This document shows, one piece after another, positions 1 to 8,796 of a stretch of 64,000 nt of DNA; the stretch's first letter is position 1; every line of letters starts with the position of its first letter. Source of the DNA: Paraburkholderia antibiotica (GTDB lineage Bacteria; Pseudomonadota; Gammaproteobacteria; Burkholderiales; Burkholderiaceae); the NCBI RefSeq assembly GCF_012927125.1, contig NZ_JABBFZ010000002.1, forward strand, positions 248,001 through 312,000, read 5' to 3'. A program made the translations under genes and the position numbers. Below the pieces are notes generated by a model. It was not told the origin of the DNA. It ran no database searches and saw only the letters and a list, made by a program, of their open reading frames with translations.

Positions 1-1
1 C

Positions 2-391
2 CCTTCATCGTCGATCTATTTCACAGGAAAAACACCTCAGCAAATCGACCGCCTCTGCAAGACCGGCGAACACGCGTCCAATGCCGATCTCGCCGCATGC
101 GAACAACGGGACTTTGAACGTCTGAGCCAGGACCTGAATTCGACCTACTCGAAAATCCTCGGGAAGGTAAAGGAGGCCGATGAAGAATCGAAGGAGTCCG
201 GCGATCCTCTCGCGGGACCCGACTTCATTGGCGCGCAGGACAATTGGGTGAAGTATCGCGACAACTACTGCTATGCCTACGTCTATGCGATTGGAGAAGC
301 ATCCGCGCGCTACATTGATTTTTGGGGATGTATGAAAGAACTCACGCTGGACCGAACCAGGCAATTAGAAAAGTTTTTGGACGCCGGGTGA
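2..391 (+). CDS. LprI/DUF1311-like protein, C-terminal part
   Basis: An open frame runs from the left edge of the window to a TGA at 389-391, giving about 129 residues with no start inside the window, so the gene is truncated at its 5' end. Visible features are paired cysteines, the segment ADLAACEQRDFERLSQDLN followed by TYSKIL, and QDNWVKYRDNYC. This Cys-rich helical pattern is typical of the LprI/DUF1311 family of periplasmic lysozyme-inhibitor-like proteins. The signal peptide expected for that family would lie outside the window. The next gene is convergent. Role in the cell is inferred from family only; it could be a lysozyme inhibitor or an orphan immunity-type protein. Confidence 0.7.
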   Translation, partial: PSSSIYFTGKTPQQIDRLCKTGEHASNADLAACEQRDFERLSQDLNSTYSKILGKVKEADEESKESGDPLAGPDFIGAQDNWVKYRDNYCYAYVYAIGEASARYIDFWGCMKELTLDRTRQLEKFLDAG

Positions 392-468
392 GCCATAACG
401 ACTGCGAAAGCCGATCCACGGAAGTCGGCTCGCGCATCCAGAACCGGTAGCAATAGGCGCGGTCGCTG

Positions 469-509
469 CGCCATCCGTACTCGAGCTTAGGGTGCGGGTA
501 CGGATGGCG
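469..509. terminator. Perfect 12-bp inverted repeat between convergent genes
   Basis: CGCCATCCGTAC at 469-480 is repeated as its exact complement at 498-509 with a 17-nt loop. It sits between the convergent LprI-like gene and the dehydratase gene, where a bidirectional terminator is expected. There is no long T tract on either side, so termination efficiency is uncertain. Confidence 0.5.
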
Positions 510-552
510 TTATCGTCTGAACACCAGCGCAGCGACGTCCAGCTTGATCACA

Positions 553-2286
553 TCAATGCGAATGCCGCGGCACCTCCGCCCCCCGGCAGCCCACCAGAAA
601 GTCGAGGTCGCACCCTTCGTCGGCCTGCAATACGTGATCGATGTAAAGACGCCGATACCCGCCGCCTTCCGGTGGTGCTGGCGGTACGTGCTGCGCGAGA
701 CGGCGCGCGAGCTCCACGTCGCTGATGTCGAGATGCAGCGTGCCCGCATCGCAATCGAGTTCGATCCAGTCGCCGTCCTGCACCGCCGCGAGCGGGCCGC
801 CGTCCGCGGCTTCCGGCGTCACGTGCAGCACCACGGTGCCGTATGCGGTGCCGCTCATGCGTGCATCCGAGATTCGCACCATGTCCTTCACGCCCTGCTT
901 CAGCAGCTTCGGCGGCAGGCCCATGTTGCCGACCTCGGCCATGCCCGGATAACCCTTCGGCCCGCAGTTCTTCAGCACCAGCACCGAGTTCGCGTCGACA
1001 TCGAGCGCTTCGTCGACGATGCGCGCCTTGTAGTGCTCGAAGTTTTCGAACACCACCGCGCGGCCGCGATGCCTGAGCAATTCCGGCGTCGCCGCCGACG
1101 GCTTCAGCACCGCGCCGCGCGGCGCGAGATTGCCGCGCAGCACACGGATGCCGCCATCGGCGACGAGCGGCTTGTCGAGCGGACGGATCACTTCGTCGTT
1201 GGTGTTCGGCGCGTCCTTCACGTTGTCCCACAGCGACTTGCCGTTGACCGTCAGCGCGCCCGGATGCGGCAGCAGGTTCGCTTCGCCGAGCCGGCGCAGA
1301 ACGGCCGGCAAACCGCCCGCGTAATAGAACTCCTCCATCAGGAAGCGGCCCGACGGCATCAGGTCGACGATGGTCGGCGTATCGCGGCCGATGCGCACCC
1401 AGTCGTCGAGTTCAAGATCGATGCCGATACGCCCCGCGATCGCCTTCAGATGAATCACCGCATTGGTCGAGCCGCCGATCGCGGCGTTCACGCGAATCGC
1501 GTTCATGAACGCCTCGCGCGTCAGCACTTTCGACAGCTTCAGGTCCTCGTGCGCCATCTGCACGATTCGGATTCCTGACATGTGGGCCAGCACGTAGCGA
1601 CGCGAATCGACCGCTGGAATCGCGGCGTTGTGCGGCAGCGAGGTGCCGAGCGCTTCGGCCATGCAGGCCATCGTCGACGCGGTGCCCATCGTGTTGCAGG
1701 TGCCCGCCGAGCGCGACATGCCCGCCTCGGCCGACAGGAACTGATGCAGGTCGATCTCGCCCGCCTTCAGCGATTCGTGCAGTTGCCACACCGCGGTACC
1801 CGAGCCGATGTTCTTGCCGTCGAGCTTGCCGTTCAGCATCGGCCCGCCAGTGACAACGATCGCCGGCACGTCGCAGCTCGCCGCGCCCATCAAGAGCGCC
1901 GGCGTGGTCTTGTCGCAGCCGGTCAGCAGCACGACCGCGTCGATCGGATTGCCGCGGATCGCTTCCTCGACGTCCATCGCCGCGAGGTTGCGCGTGAGCA
2001 TCGCGGTCGGACGCAGATTCGACTCGCCGTTCGAGAACACCGGGAACTCGACCGGAAAGCCGCCCGCTTCGTAAATCCCGCGCTTCACGTGCTCGGCGAG
2101 CTTGCGAAAGTGCGCGTTGCACGGCGTCAGCTCGGACCACGTATTGCAGATGCCGATCACCGGACGCCCGTCGAATTCGTGATCGGGAATGCCCTGATTC
2201 TTCATCCAGCTTCGATACATGAAGCCGTTCTTGTCAGCTGTGCCGAACCATTCGGTCGAGCGCAATTTCCGCTTTTTTTCCGACAT
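553..2286 (-). CDS. L-arabinonate dehydratase-type IlvD/Edd enzyme
   Basis: 577-residue member of the IlvD/Edd Fe-S dehydratase family, which removes water from aldonic acids to give 2-keto-3-deoxy acids. Cys56 (TPCN), Cys124 (GCDKTTPA) and Cys197 (AGTCNTMG) are placed as the cluster ligands of this family, and SDARMSGTAYG near residue 475 carries the active-site serine. From memory, the sequence resembles rhizobial L-arabinonate dehydratase along its length, including the C-terminal LDFLVGCRG and the final SH. The start MSEKKRK is chosen over upstream ATGs because AAGGA lies just before it. It stands alone; no arabinose cluster is next to it, so L-arabinonate, D-fuconate or a related sugar acid are all possible substrates. 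Confidence 0.85.
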   Translation of the reverse strand: MSEKKRKLRSTEWFGTADKNGFMYRSWMKNQGIPDHEFDGRPVIGICNTWSELTPCNAHFRKLAEHVKRGIYEAGGFPVEFPVFSNGESNLRPTAMLTRNLAAMDVEEAIRGNPIDAVVLLTGCDKTTPALLMGAASCDVPAIVVTGGPMLNGKLDGKNIGSGTAVWQLHESLKAGEIDLHQFLSAEAGMSRSAGTCNTMGTASTMACMAEALGTSLPHNAAIPAVDSRRYVLAHMSGIRIVQMAHEDLKLSKVLTREAFMNAIRVNAAIGGSTNAVIHLKAIAGRIGIDLELDDWVRIGRDTPTIVDLMPSGRFLMEEFYYAGGLPAVLRRLGEANLLPHPGALTVNGKSLWDNVKDAPNTNDEVIRPLDKPLVADGGIRVLRGNLAPRGAVLKPSAATPELLRHRGRAVVFENFEHYKARIVDEALDVDANSVLVLKNCGPKGYPGMAEVGNMGLPPKLLKQGVKDMVRISDARMSGTAYGTVVLHVTPEAADGGPLAAVQDGDWIELDCDAGTLHLDISDVELARRLAQHVPPAPPEGGGYRRLYIDHVLQADEGCDLDFLVGCRGAEVPRHSH

Positions 2287-2415
2287 GCTATGTCCTTGAT
2301 GCATGTGCCGGGACACCAACACCGGCCAGTTAGACCGGAGCGGCGCGGCACGACCGGCGCTACGACGGAAGGCTGTCGCTCAGGTTGCAGGGTTGGTGAA
2401 GTGTACGGAGCGGGT

Positions 2416-2455
2416 TGATATCTTTCCAATCATATTTTTGGTCATATCGATATCA
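2416..2455. promoter_or_regulatory. AT-rich inverted repeat upstream of the dehydratase
   Basis: TGATATC at 2416-2422 and GATATCA at 2449-2455 flank an AT-rich core within otherwise GC-rich DNA, about 130-170 bp upstream of the dehydratase start. This is the only AT-rich patch in the 309-bp gap and probably holds its promoter and an operator. No specific regulator can be named from the sequence. Confidence 0.35.
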
Positions 2456-2595
2456 GTTCTGGTATTGAGCGGCGGTCGAGCCAGCGGCGTGGCGCCGTGC
2501 CGGATCGCACAGCGGATGGCGGCCTTGCGCGGGCGTCTCAAGGGGCTCTCCACACTGCGCGAAAGCGTCCGGTCCCTCTGTCCTTCATCAACTCT

Positions 2596-3033
2596 TCACG
2601 CGTCGCCGTCCGCGCCCCCAGCGTTTTTCTTACTCCCGGCTTTCGGCTGCGCGGGCCGCGCATTCTTCTTCAGATGGCTCCGGTTGTAGTCGATCGCCGC
2701 GCGCACCAGCGCCTTCAGCGCGCGCTCGTCGATCCTGTCGCCTTCGAAAAAATCGATCGCGCGTCGCGCGTTGCCGTCGAGGCCCGCATTGAAAAGCCCC
2801 GCGGGATCGGCCAGCCCCGCCCCGTGCGCGAAGGTCAGCTTGACCTTACCCTTGTGCGCGTTGGCAACCGCGATCATGCCGTCGCGCGACCAGACCGGGC
2901 TGCCCATCCACTTCCATTCCTCGACGATGTCCTGGTCCGCCGCGAGCACGCATTGGCGGATCCGCGCGAAGGTCGCGCCGCGCCAGTCGGTGAGACCGGC
3001 GATCATTTCGTCGATACGGTCGGATGCATTCAT
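2596..3033 (-). CDS. DUF1801 domain protein
   Basis: 145 residues. The body matches the DUF1801 (YdhG-like) fold: WRGATFARIRQCVLAAD near the start, then EEWKWMGSPVWSRDGMIAV, then KVKLTFAHGAGLADP and a late ALKALVRAAIDYN. The C-terminus is a Lys/Ala-rich tail (LKKNARPAQPKAGSKKNAG), common in Burkholderiaceae copies. Small cytosolic protein with no known reaction. It is monocistronic, between the dehydratase and a VOC gene, all on the minus strand. Confidence 0.75.
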   Translation of the reverse strand: MNASDRIDEMIAGLTDWRGATFARIRQCVLAADQDIVEEWKWMGSPVWSRDGMIAVANAHKGKVKLTFAHGAGLADPAGLFNAGLDGNARRAIDFFEGDRIDERALKALVRAAIDYNRSHLKKNARPAQPKAGSKKNAGGADGDA

Positions 3034-3128
3034 CGGTACGTGGGCTCCGGCAAAGGTTCACGTCAATCGTGATGCACAGGATGCCGTAATAATCCGCCGA
3101 TTGGAATCCCGCGCGACCCGGCCGCGTC

Positions 3129-3560
3129 TCAATGATCGACGTGATCAATCTGATCGAAGCGCTCGAACGTGCCGCGATATTCGGCGTCCGCATCCGCGCG
3201 TGTATTGATTTCGACGAGCACCCCGCCCGGCGCTTCGCAGAAAAATCGCGAGCCGCGTTCGTGGCTGAACAGCGCGGTCTTCATCGCGACGCCCGCCCCG
3301 CTCATCCGTTCGTACAGCGCGCGCAGTTCATCGAGCGAGCGCAACTCGAAACCGATGTGGAAATTGCGCGGCCAATCGACCGGCCGGCCCGCCGCGTCGT
3401 CGATCACGATGTCGAAGCCAGAGCGCTTCAGGAACCAGCTCGCGCCGCGCGCCGCCACCGTGCAACCCAGATGCTGCGCGAAGAGCGTCGCGGTCGCGGC
3501 GACGTCGGAGGAAGGGAAGCTCATGTGATTGAGCTTCATTGTCGTGGTGATAGCAGTCAT
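3129..3560 (-). CDS. VOC-family (glyoxalase-like) protein
   Basis: 143-residue single-module vicinal oxygen chelate protein. MKLNHMSFPSSDVAATATLF is a typical first beta-alpha unit of a VOC module; HIGFELRSLDEL and RFFCEAPGGVLVEINT form the second half, with His and Glu at expected metal-ligand sites. A second in-frame Met (MKLNHMSF) seven residues in is an alternative start. The substrate cannot be read from sequence. A perfect palindrome lies about 50 bp upstream (3613-3626), suggesting repressor control. Confidence 0.75.
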   Translation of the reverse strand: MTAITTTMKLNHMSFPSSDVAATATLFAQHLGCTVAARGASWFLKRSGFDIVIDDAAGRPVDWPRNFHIGFELRSLDELRALYERMSGAGVAMKTALFSHERGSRFFCEAPGGVLVEINTRADADAEYRGTFERFDQIDHVDH

Positions 3561-3612
3561 GTCGATCTCCGTTGGATGGGAGCGCAGGTCGCGCGCCTCA
3601 CGGAGAATCTTA

Positions 3613-3626
3613 TGAGCGAACGCTCA
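3613..3626. promoter_or_regulatory. Palindromic operator candidate upstream of the VOC gene
   Basis: TGAGCGAACGCTCA is a perfect palindrome, 53-66 bp before the VOC gene start. On the minus strand it directly abuts TAAGAT, which could be a -10 element. The shape is like TetR/AcrR-family operators. No TetR gene is present nearby, so the regulator is unidentified. The rest of the 247-bp gap to 3807 shows no convincing gene. Confidence 0.4.
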
Positions 3627-3807
3627 CATTTAATACTCGCATCGGCGAGCCGGCGGTGCATGCCGTCGAAGCCGACTGGGCGGCGGTTTGCGGGCACCGC
3701 CGAGATGCCCGCGCAAGCTTTGCTCGCGTTTGCCTGCAACACATCGCGCCCATCGCGAAGCGCATCCTTGCGACACGCTTCACGAACGCCTTAAGTTACC
3801 CGCTCGA

Positions 3808-5610
3808 TCAGAACTGGTCTTCGCGCAGCGCCAGCACGCCTTCGCCATCGCGCGCGTCGCGAATCGACGCTTCGAGCGCGAGCGCGCGCGGCAGCAGCTG
3901 GGTCGCGTAGCTGTGTGCGGTCGCGATCTTCGCGTCATAGAAAGCCAGGTCTTCGTCGCGCTTGTCGGCGGCAAGCACGAGCGAGCGCGCAAGCTGCCAA
4001 CCCGCGAGCACGATGCCCGCAAGCGTCAGATAGTGCACGCTGCCCGCGAACACCGCGTTCGGATCGCGCCTGACATGCTCGACCACGAAACGCACCGCGC
4101 TATTCAGTGCATCGCGGCCGCTCGAAAGATGCCGATACATCGCCTGAAACGCCGCGCTCGAACGATACGACGCATGCGCCTCGATCTCGGCCAGCGTCGC
4201 GTCGATCTGCGCGAGCAGCAGCGCGGCGACCTCGCCGCCATCGCGCGCGGTCTTCCGGCCGACCAGGTCGTTCGCCTGGATCGCAGTGGTGCCTTCGTAG
4301 ATCGGCAGAATGCGCGCGTCGCGGTAGTACTGCGCGGCGCCGGTTTCCTCGATGAAACCCATCCCGCCATGCACCTGCACGCCGAGACTCGTCACCTCCA
4401 GCGACATCTCCGTGCTCCAGCCCTTCACGATCGGCACCAGGTATTCGTAGATCGCCTGATGTCGCGCGCGCGTGGCCTCGTCCGGATGACGATGCGCGAA
4501 GTCGCAATGCGACGCCGCCACATAGGCGAGCGCGCGGGCGCCTTCGGTCAGCGCGCGCATCGTCGACAGCATGCGCCGCACGTCCGGATGCTGGATGATC
4601 GCGACCGACTGCTTCGCCGACCCGTTGACCGGCCGGCTCTGCACGCGCTCCTTCGCATACGCGACCGCGTGCTGATACGCGCGATCCGAGATCGCCACAC
4701 CCTGCACGCCCACCGCGAAGCGTGCGGCGTTCATCATGATGAACATGTACTCGAGGCCGTGATTCTCCTCGCCGACGAGGTAACCGATCGCGCCGCCGTG
4801 ATCGCCGAACTGCAGCACCGCGGTCGGGCTCGCCTTGATGCCGAGCTTGTGTTCGATCGACACGCAATGCACGTCGTTGCGCTCGCCGAGCGAACCGTCT
4901 TCATTGACCAGAAACTTCGGCACGAGGAACAACGAAATGCCCTTCACGCCTTCAGGCGCACTCGGCGTGCGCGCCAGTACGAGATGGGCGATGTTCGTCG
5001 CCATGTCGTGCTCGCCCCACGTGATGAAAATCTTCGTGCCGAACAGCTTGAACGACCCGTCGGCCTGCGGCTCGGCGCGCGTGCGCACGAGCGCGAGATC
5101 GGAGCCGGCCTGCGGCTCGGTCAGGTTCATCGTGCCGGTCCATTCGCCGGAGATCAGCTTCGGCACGTAGCGTTGCTTCTGTTCTTCGCTGCCGGCGGTC
5201 AACAGCGCTTCGATCGCGCCGTCGGTCAAGAGCGGACACAGCCCCAGCGACAGATTGGCCGCGTTGAGCATTTCGATGCAGGGCGTCGACAGCAGCTTGG
5301 GCAGATCCTGGCCGCCGTAGCCGGACGGATGTTGCAAACCCTGCCAGCCGCCTTCGGCAAACTGGCGAAACGCGTCCTTGAAGCCGGGCGTCGCGGTGAC
5401 GACGCCGTCCTGCCATGCGCTCGGGTTGCGATCGCCATCGATATTCAGTGGCGCGAGCACGTCCTCGTGCAGCCGCGCGGCCTCCTCGAGCACGGCTCGC
5501 GCGGTGTCGGAGGTCGCGTCTTCGCAGCCGGGCAAGCCCGACAGACGGTCGATTCCGGCCAGTTCCGTGATTGCGAACAGCATGTCCTTGAGGGGCGCCA
5601 CGTAGCTCAT
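3808..5610 (-). CDS. Acyl-CoA dehydrogenase (600-residue type)
   Basis: FAD-dependent acyl-CoA dehydrogenase catalysing alpha,beta-desaturation of an acyl-CoA in beta-oxidation. At about 600 residues it belongs to the long subgroup with an extra C-terminal domain. Visible elements are NLTEPQAGSDL (FAD/substrate loop), TWGEHDMA, LGVQVHGGMGFIEETGAAQYYRDARILPIYEGTT split over two motifs, with the YEGTT glutamate in the usual catalytic position. The start MSYVAPLKDML is preferred over one 13 codons upstream because GGAAGAA precedes it at good spacing. An AraC-type regulator lies just upstream on the same strand, an arrangement often seen with fatty-acid genes. Chain-length specificity is unknown. 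Confidence 0.9.
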   Translation of the reverse strand: MSYVAPLKDMLFAITELAGIDRLSGLPGCEDATSDTARAVLEEAARLHEDVLAPLNIDGDRNPSAWQDGVVTATPGFKDAFRQFAEGGWQGLQHPSGYGGQDLPKLLSTPCIEMLNAANLSLGLCPLLTDGAIEALLTAGSEEQKQRYVPKLISGEWTGTMNLTEPQAGSDLALVRTRAEPQADGSFKLFGTKIFITWGEHDMATNIAHLVLARTPSAPEGVKGISLFLVPKFLVNEDGSLGERNDVHCVSIEHKLGIKASPTAVLQFGDHGGAIGYLVGEENHGLEYMFIMMNAARFAVGVQGVAISDRAYQHAVAYAKERVQSRPVNGSAKQSVAIIQHPDVRRMLSTMRALTEGARALAYVAASHCDFAHRHPDEATRARHQAIYEYLVPIVKGWSTEMSLEVTSLGVQVHGGMGFIEETGAAQYYRDARILPIYEGTTAIQANDLVGRKTARDGGEVAALLLAQIDATLAEIEAHASYRSSAAFQAMYRHLSSGRDALNSAVRFVVEHVRRDPNAVFAGSVHYLTLAGIVLAGWQLARSLVLAADKRDEDLAFYDAKIATAHSYATQLLPRALALEASIRDARDGEGVLALREDQF

Positions 5611-5748
5611 TGCGATTCTTCCGATCAGATAGTCCGTAGAGAGGGTCACCCGGCTGGCGGCGAGGCGTCAGGGGTAACGCGTGGCTGAATCGTAGCCGCG
5701 GACGGGCGCTAACCGGCTATCCGATCAGGACGATCTATTGACATATCT

Positions 5749-5764
5749 GGCCACATCAGTGGCG
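5749..5764. promoter_or_regulatory. Short inverted repeat in the acyl-CoA dehydrogenase leader
   Basis: GGCCACATCAGTGGC contains a GCCAC/GTGGC inverted repeat around ATCA, about 140 bp upstream of the acyl-CoA dehydrogenase and near the end of the AraC gene. It could be a regulator site; support is only the symmetry and position. Confidence 0.25.
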
Positions 5765-5830
5765 CTAAACTACGCCCAAAACCGCGTCGGCAGGGGACGC
5801 CGACGCGTCGATATGGCCAGCATGGCAAGC

Positions 5831-6835
5831 TCAGCCGCCTCGACGATAGGCCGCCGGCGTGCTGCCGGTCCAGTGACGGAACGCGCGGTGAAACGCGGTG
5901 GGATCGCCGAAGCCGACGTCGCCCGCAATCGCCGCGATGGGCTCGCGTGTGCCGGTCAGGCGTTGTATCGCGATGTCGCGGCGCAGTTCGTCCTTGAGCA
6001 CCTGAAACGCGGTGCCCTCGGCGGCGAGATGACGGCAGAGCGTTCGGACCGAACAGTGCAGGCCTTGCGCGGCCTCTTCGATGGTCGGCACGTCGGGCAG
6101 CCGCGAGGCCAGATATTCCCGCACGCGATGACTGAAAAGCTGTTCGTTGAACGAAACGAAGATCCAGTCTTCCGGCGCGCGCGCGAGAAACCGGCGCAGA
6201 TTCGCCTTGCGCTGCCGCACCGGCATATCGAAGTAGGTGCTGCTGAACTGCATCGAGGTCTGCGCGCAGTCGAACTTCGCCGGACCGGGAAACAGATAGA
6301 GATATTCGAGCGCGTGAGGCGGACGGGGAAACGCGAATTGCACCTGCAACAACGCGATCCGCTGACCGATGAGCCAGGACGCGATCCCATGCGCGAGCTT
6401 CAGCATCAACTCCTGGCCCAGCACGCCGGGGTACGCGCCGGTGCTGCCCGGATGCAGCGTCAGACTCGCGACGAGTTCGCCACGGCGCGACTCGAAGCGG
6501 AAGTCGTCCAGCACCAGATGGAAAAACTGGCCGAACCGGTGCATCGCGGTTTCGAGGTTGGGCGCATCCAGCAGACTCAGGCAGAGAAACTTGAGCACGC
6601 CGCTGCGTAGCGGGCGCGCGAACACGCCGGGCATTTCATCGTCGAGTTCGATCGCGAGTGCGCGGTAGAGCGTCGAGAACTGTTCCTCGGTGACGCGCGC
6701 GCCGGGCTGGTTCAGCAGCGCGCGCGGAATGTTGGCGGCCGCCAGATGCCGATCGACGATATCCGGCCGCGTGACGACGCTGCCGAGAAAGCCATTGACG
6801 AGCGAGATCGGTACGGTGGCGCCAGGAGCGTGCAT
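5831..6835 (-). CDS. AraC-family transcriptional regulator
   Basis: 334 residues. The N-terminal two-thirds match the arabinose-binding-like ligand domain found in the OruR/MmoQ type of AraC proteins (LNQPGARVTEEQFSTLYRAL, then the conserved FPRPPHALEYLYLFPGP region). The C-terminus holds a double helix-turn-helix: LHCSVRTLCRHLAAEG and then AIAGDVGFGDPTAFHRAFRH with a terminal WTGSTPAAYR. It is upstream of and codirectional with the acyl-CoA dehydrogenase, so it probably controls that gene or itself. The inducer is unknown, but acyl-CoA or fatty-acid related ligands fit the context. Confidence 0.9.
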   Translation of the reverse strand: MHAPGATVPISLVNGFLGSVVTRPDIVDRHLAAANIPRALLNQPGARVTEEQFSTLYRALAIELDDEMPGVFARPLRSGVLKFLCLSLLDAPNLETAMHRFGQFFHLVLDDFRFESRRGELVASLTLHPGSTGAYPGVLGQELMLKLAHGIASWLIGQRIALLQVQFAFPRPPHALEYLYLFPGPAKFDCAQTSMQFSSTYFDMPVRQRKANLRRFLARAPEDWIFVSFNEQLFSHRVREYLASRLPDVPTIEEAAQGLHCSVRTLCRHLAAEGTAFQVLKDELRRDIAIQRLTGTREPIAAIAGDVGFGDPTAFHRAFRHWTGSTPAAYRRGG

Positions 6836-6985
6836 GGAGTGATTCGGGCGAACGAAAACGCATCAGCATAGCGCGTCGCGCCGCGCGATGGCGCTCATCT
6901 GCCCTGCTCCTGCCCTTGCTCCCGCACTGCATCGCGCAAGCCCGCCGTTTCTCCGATAATGAATCACCGTTAACCGGAGGTGACG

Positions 6986-7429
6986 ATGAGCGCGATTCAC
7001 GAAGTCTATCCGTACCTGCGCGTGCGCAATGCCGCGCAGGCCATCGAGTTCTACACGCGAGCGTTCGGCGGCGTCGAACAGTTTCGCCTGACCGAGCCCA
7101 GCGGGCGCATCGGTCATGCCGAGGTGAAGATCGGTCCGGCGATCGTGATGCTGTCGGACGAATATCCCGAGCACGGCATGCTCGGGCCGGGCGAAGACAG
7201 CTCTCCTTGCGTGCTGCTGCACATCCACTGCGACGACGTCGACCGGCTCTTCGCGCAGGCGGTGCAAGCCGGCGCGAGCGTGGTGCGGCCGCTGACCGAT
7301 CACTTCTACGGCGAGCGCTCGGCGACCGTGCGCGATCCGTTCGGCCATCAATGGATGCTCGGCGCACAGATCGAGGCGCTGACGCCCGAGGAGATGCAGC
7401 GCCGTTATACGGCGCTGTTCGATCAGTAG
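6986..7429 (+). CDS. VOC-family protein, PhnB/glyoxalase-like
   Basis: 147 residues with an N-terminal VYPYLRVRNAAQAIEFYTRAF typical of PhnB-like members of the VOC superfamily (split: YLRVRNAAQAIEFY is the core), then IGHAEVKIGPAIVMLSDE and a C-terminal VRDPFGHQWMLG. The ATG at 6986 follows CGGAGG by five bases; the GTG at 6980 overlaps that site and is rejected. It is divergent from the AraC gene, sharing a 150-bp intergenic region, and could be under its control. Substrate unknown. Confidence 0.8.
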   Translation: MSAIHEVYPYLRVRNAAQAIEFYTRAFGGVEQFRLTEPSGRIGHAEVKIGPAIVMLSDEYPEHGMLGPGEDSSPCVLLHIHCDDVDRLFAQAVQAGASVVRPLTDHFYGERSATVRDPFGHQWMLGAQIEALTPEEMQRRYTALFDQ

Positions 7430-7462
7430 CGGATCGTGATGGGCACGGCGTCACTCACGGTC

Positions 7463-7503
7463 GCACCGCGCCACGCGAGATCGCACCGCGTCACGCGGCG
7501 AGA
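7463..7503. repeat. Imperfect 20-bp tandem repeat
   Basis: Two imperfect copies of a unit beginning TCGCACCGCG and followed by CACGCG lie head to tail between the convergent VOC and dienelactone hydrolase genes, running into the 3' end of the latter. No function is evident. Confidence 0.4.
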
Positions 7504-8735
7504 TCCGCGCTCGTACTCCAGCGTGCCATCAGGGTATTGGACGGCAAGGTCTCGTCGAGCAGTTTGCGCGCGGTGTCGATGCCGGCCACCGGCAGGCTCC
7601 CGTCGTCGAGCTTGCCGATCTGCACCAGCACGCTCGCCTGGTCCCAATAGATGTGCTCGTGATAGAGCTTGTCGCCGCGAAACTTGACGATCGCGACCAG
7701 CGGTATCTCGACGTAGCGTCCCGTCGGCGCGATGCCCGGCAGCATCCAGTCGATTTCGGTCGTGTGGGTAAAGCAGAACAGCACTTCATCGACGATCTGC
7801 GAGGCTCCCACCGTGCGCGACAGCGGCACCAGCCGCGTATCCGGCGGATTGCCGTGCACGAAGTGATGGCGGTAAAAGCGTTTGAGCTGCCGATAGCCGA
7901 CCCCTCCGGTCATCGTCGGAATATGGTTGACGTAGGGCTCCGGCACCATCGTGGCCATCGTGTCGTCGACGTCGCGGGTGGCGAATTCGTATTCGCAATG
8001 TTTGTCCCACAGCGCCGACAGATCGAACTCCGGTCCGATCTCGCGCTTGAGCGCGGCGATCGTGCGTTGATGCGACATCAGATCGGCCGGCTTGTCGTAA
8101 TGCTCGCCGGCGGGACGCGCGAAAGCGTGATCGGCGCCGGGATACACATACACCTCGGCGCAGCCGTTGCCGCTGAACGCCGCCGCGATCCGCTCGCGCG
8201 CGGCCGGCGCGCAGTACTTGTCCTCACCGGCGATATGCAACACCAGACGGCCCGCGATGCCCTCCGCTTCGTGCAGCACGTCCTCGAGGCCGACCGCGTA
8301 GTAGCCGACCGCGCAGGCAATGTCGAAACGGCAGGCCGCGAGGAAAGCGAGCCGGCCGCCGAGGCAGTAGCCGACCACGCCCACGTTGTACGGCGCATCG
8401 AGTTCGCGGCGGCCGCGCAATGCGTGGATCGTCGCGTCGAGGTCGGCCATCCCGTGTTCCTGATCGAAGCGCTGGAAAAGCTCGAACGCGCGCTGCCACT
8501 CGTGCGGCGCATGGCCGAGTTCGACACCGGGCTCGAGACGCCAGAACAGATCCGGCACCAGCACCACGTAGCCCTCCTCCGCGTACCGGTCCGCGAGTTC
8601 GCGCATCGCCGCATTCACGCCGAAGATCTCCTGGCACAGCACGATGCCCGGCCCACTGCCGCCGCGCGGCGTGGCGAGGTAAGCGGCGAACGCGCCGGAG
8701 CCATCCGTGGCGGAAATCTGAATTGTTTGACCCAT
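7491..8735 (-). CDS. Dienelactone hydrolase fused to a SnoaL-like domain
   Basis: 414 residues, about 170 longer than a standalone dienelactone hydrolase. Residues 1-235 are an alpha/beta hydrolase of the DLH type with the complete triad Cys124 (GYCLGG), Asp172 and His203 (ADHAF), plus Glu36 (CQEIFG). These enzymes open dienelactones to maleylacetate in aromatic breakdown. Residues from about 265 to the end (LWDKHCEYEF onward, with FYRHHF, TTEIDWMLPG and YHEHIYWDQASVLVQIG) form a SnoaL/NTF2-like module. The start MGQTIQIS has GGAGTG upstream. It is the last gene of the sulfatase-EthD-MFS-IclR run, 61 bp after IclR. Whether the second domain is catalytic or only binds substrate is unknown. Confidence 0.85.
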   Translation of the reverse strand: MGQTIQISATDGSGAFAAYLATPRGGSGPGIVLCQEIFGVNAAMRELADRYAEEGYVVLVPDLFWRLEPGVELGHAPHEWQRAFELFQRFDQEHGMADLDATIHALRGRRELDAPYNVGVVGYCLGGRLAFLAACRFDIACAVGYYAVGLEDVLHEAEGIAGRLVLHIAGEDKYCAPAARERIAAAFSGNGCAEVYVYPGADHAFARPAGEHYDKPADLMSHQRTIAALKREIGPEFDLSALWDKHCEYEFATRDVDDTMATMVPEPYVNHIPTMTGGVGYRQLKRFYRHHFVHGNPPDTRLVPLSRTVGASQIVDEVLFCFTHTTEIDWMLPGIAPTGRYVEIPLVAIVKFRGDKLYHEHIYWDQASVLVQIGKLDDGSLPVAGIDTARKLLDETLPSNTLMARWSTSADLAA

Positions 8736-8796
8736 CGCGAAACACTCCAATCGATACAGGGAAGAAAAGAATCGGCAGCCGACAGAACGCCGCCGC

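Noticed and set aside
3688..5688. 666-codon plus-strand frame
   Set aside because: Antisense shadow of the acyl-CoA dehydrogenase.
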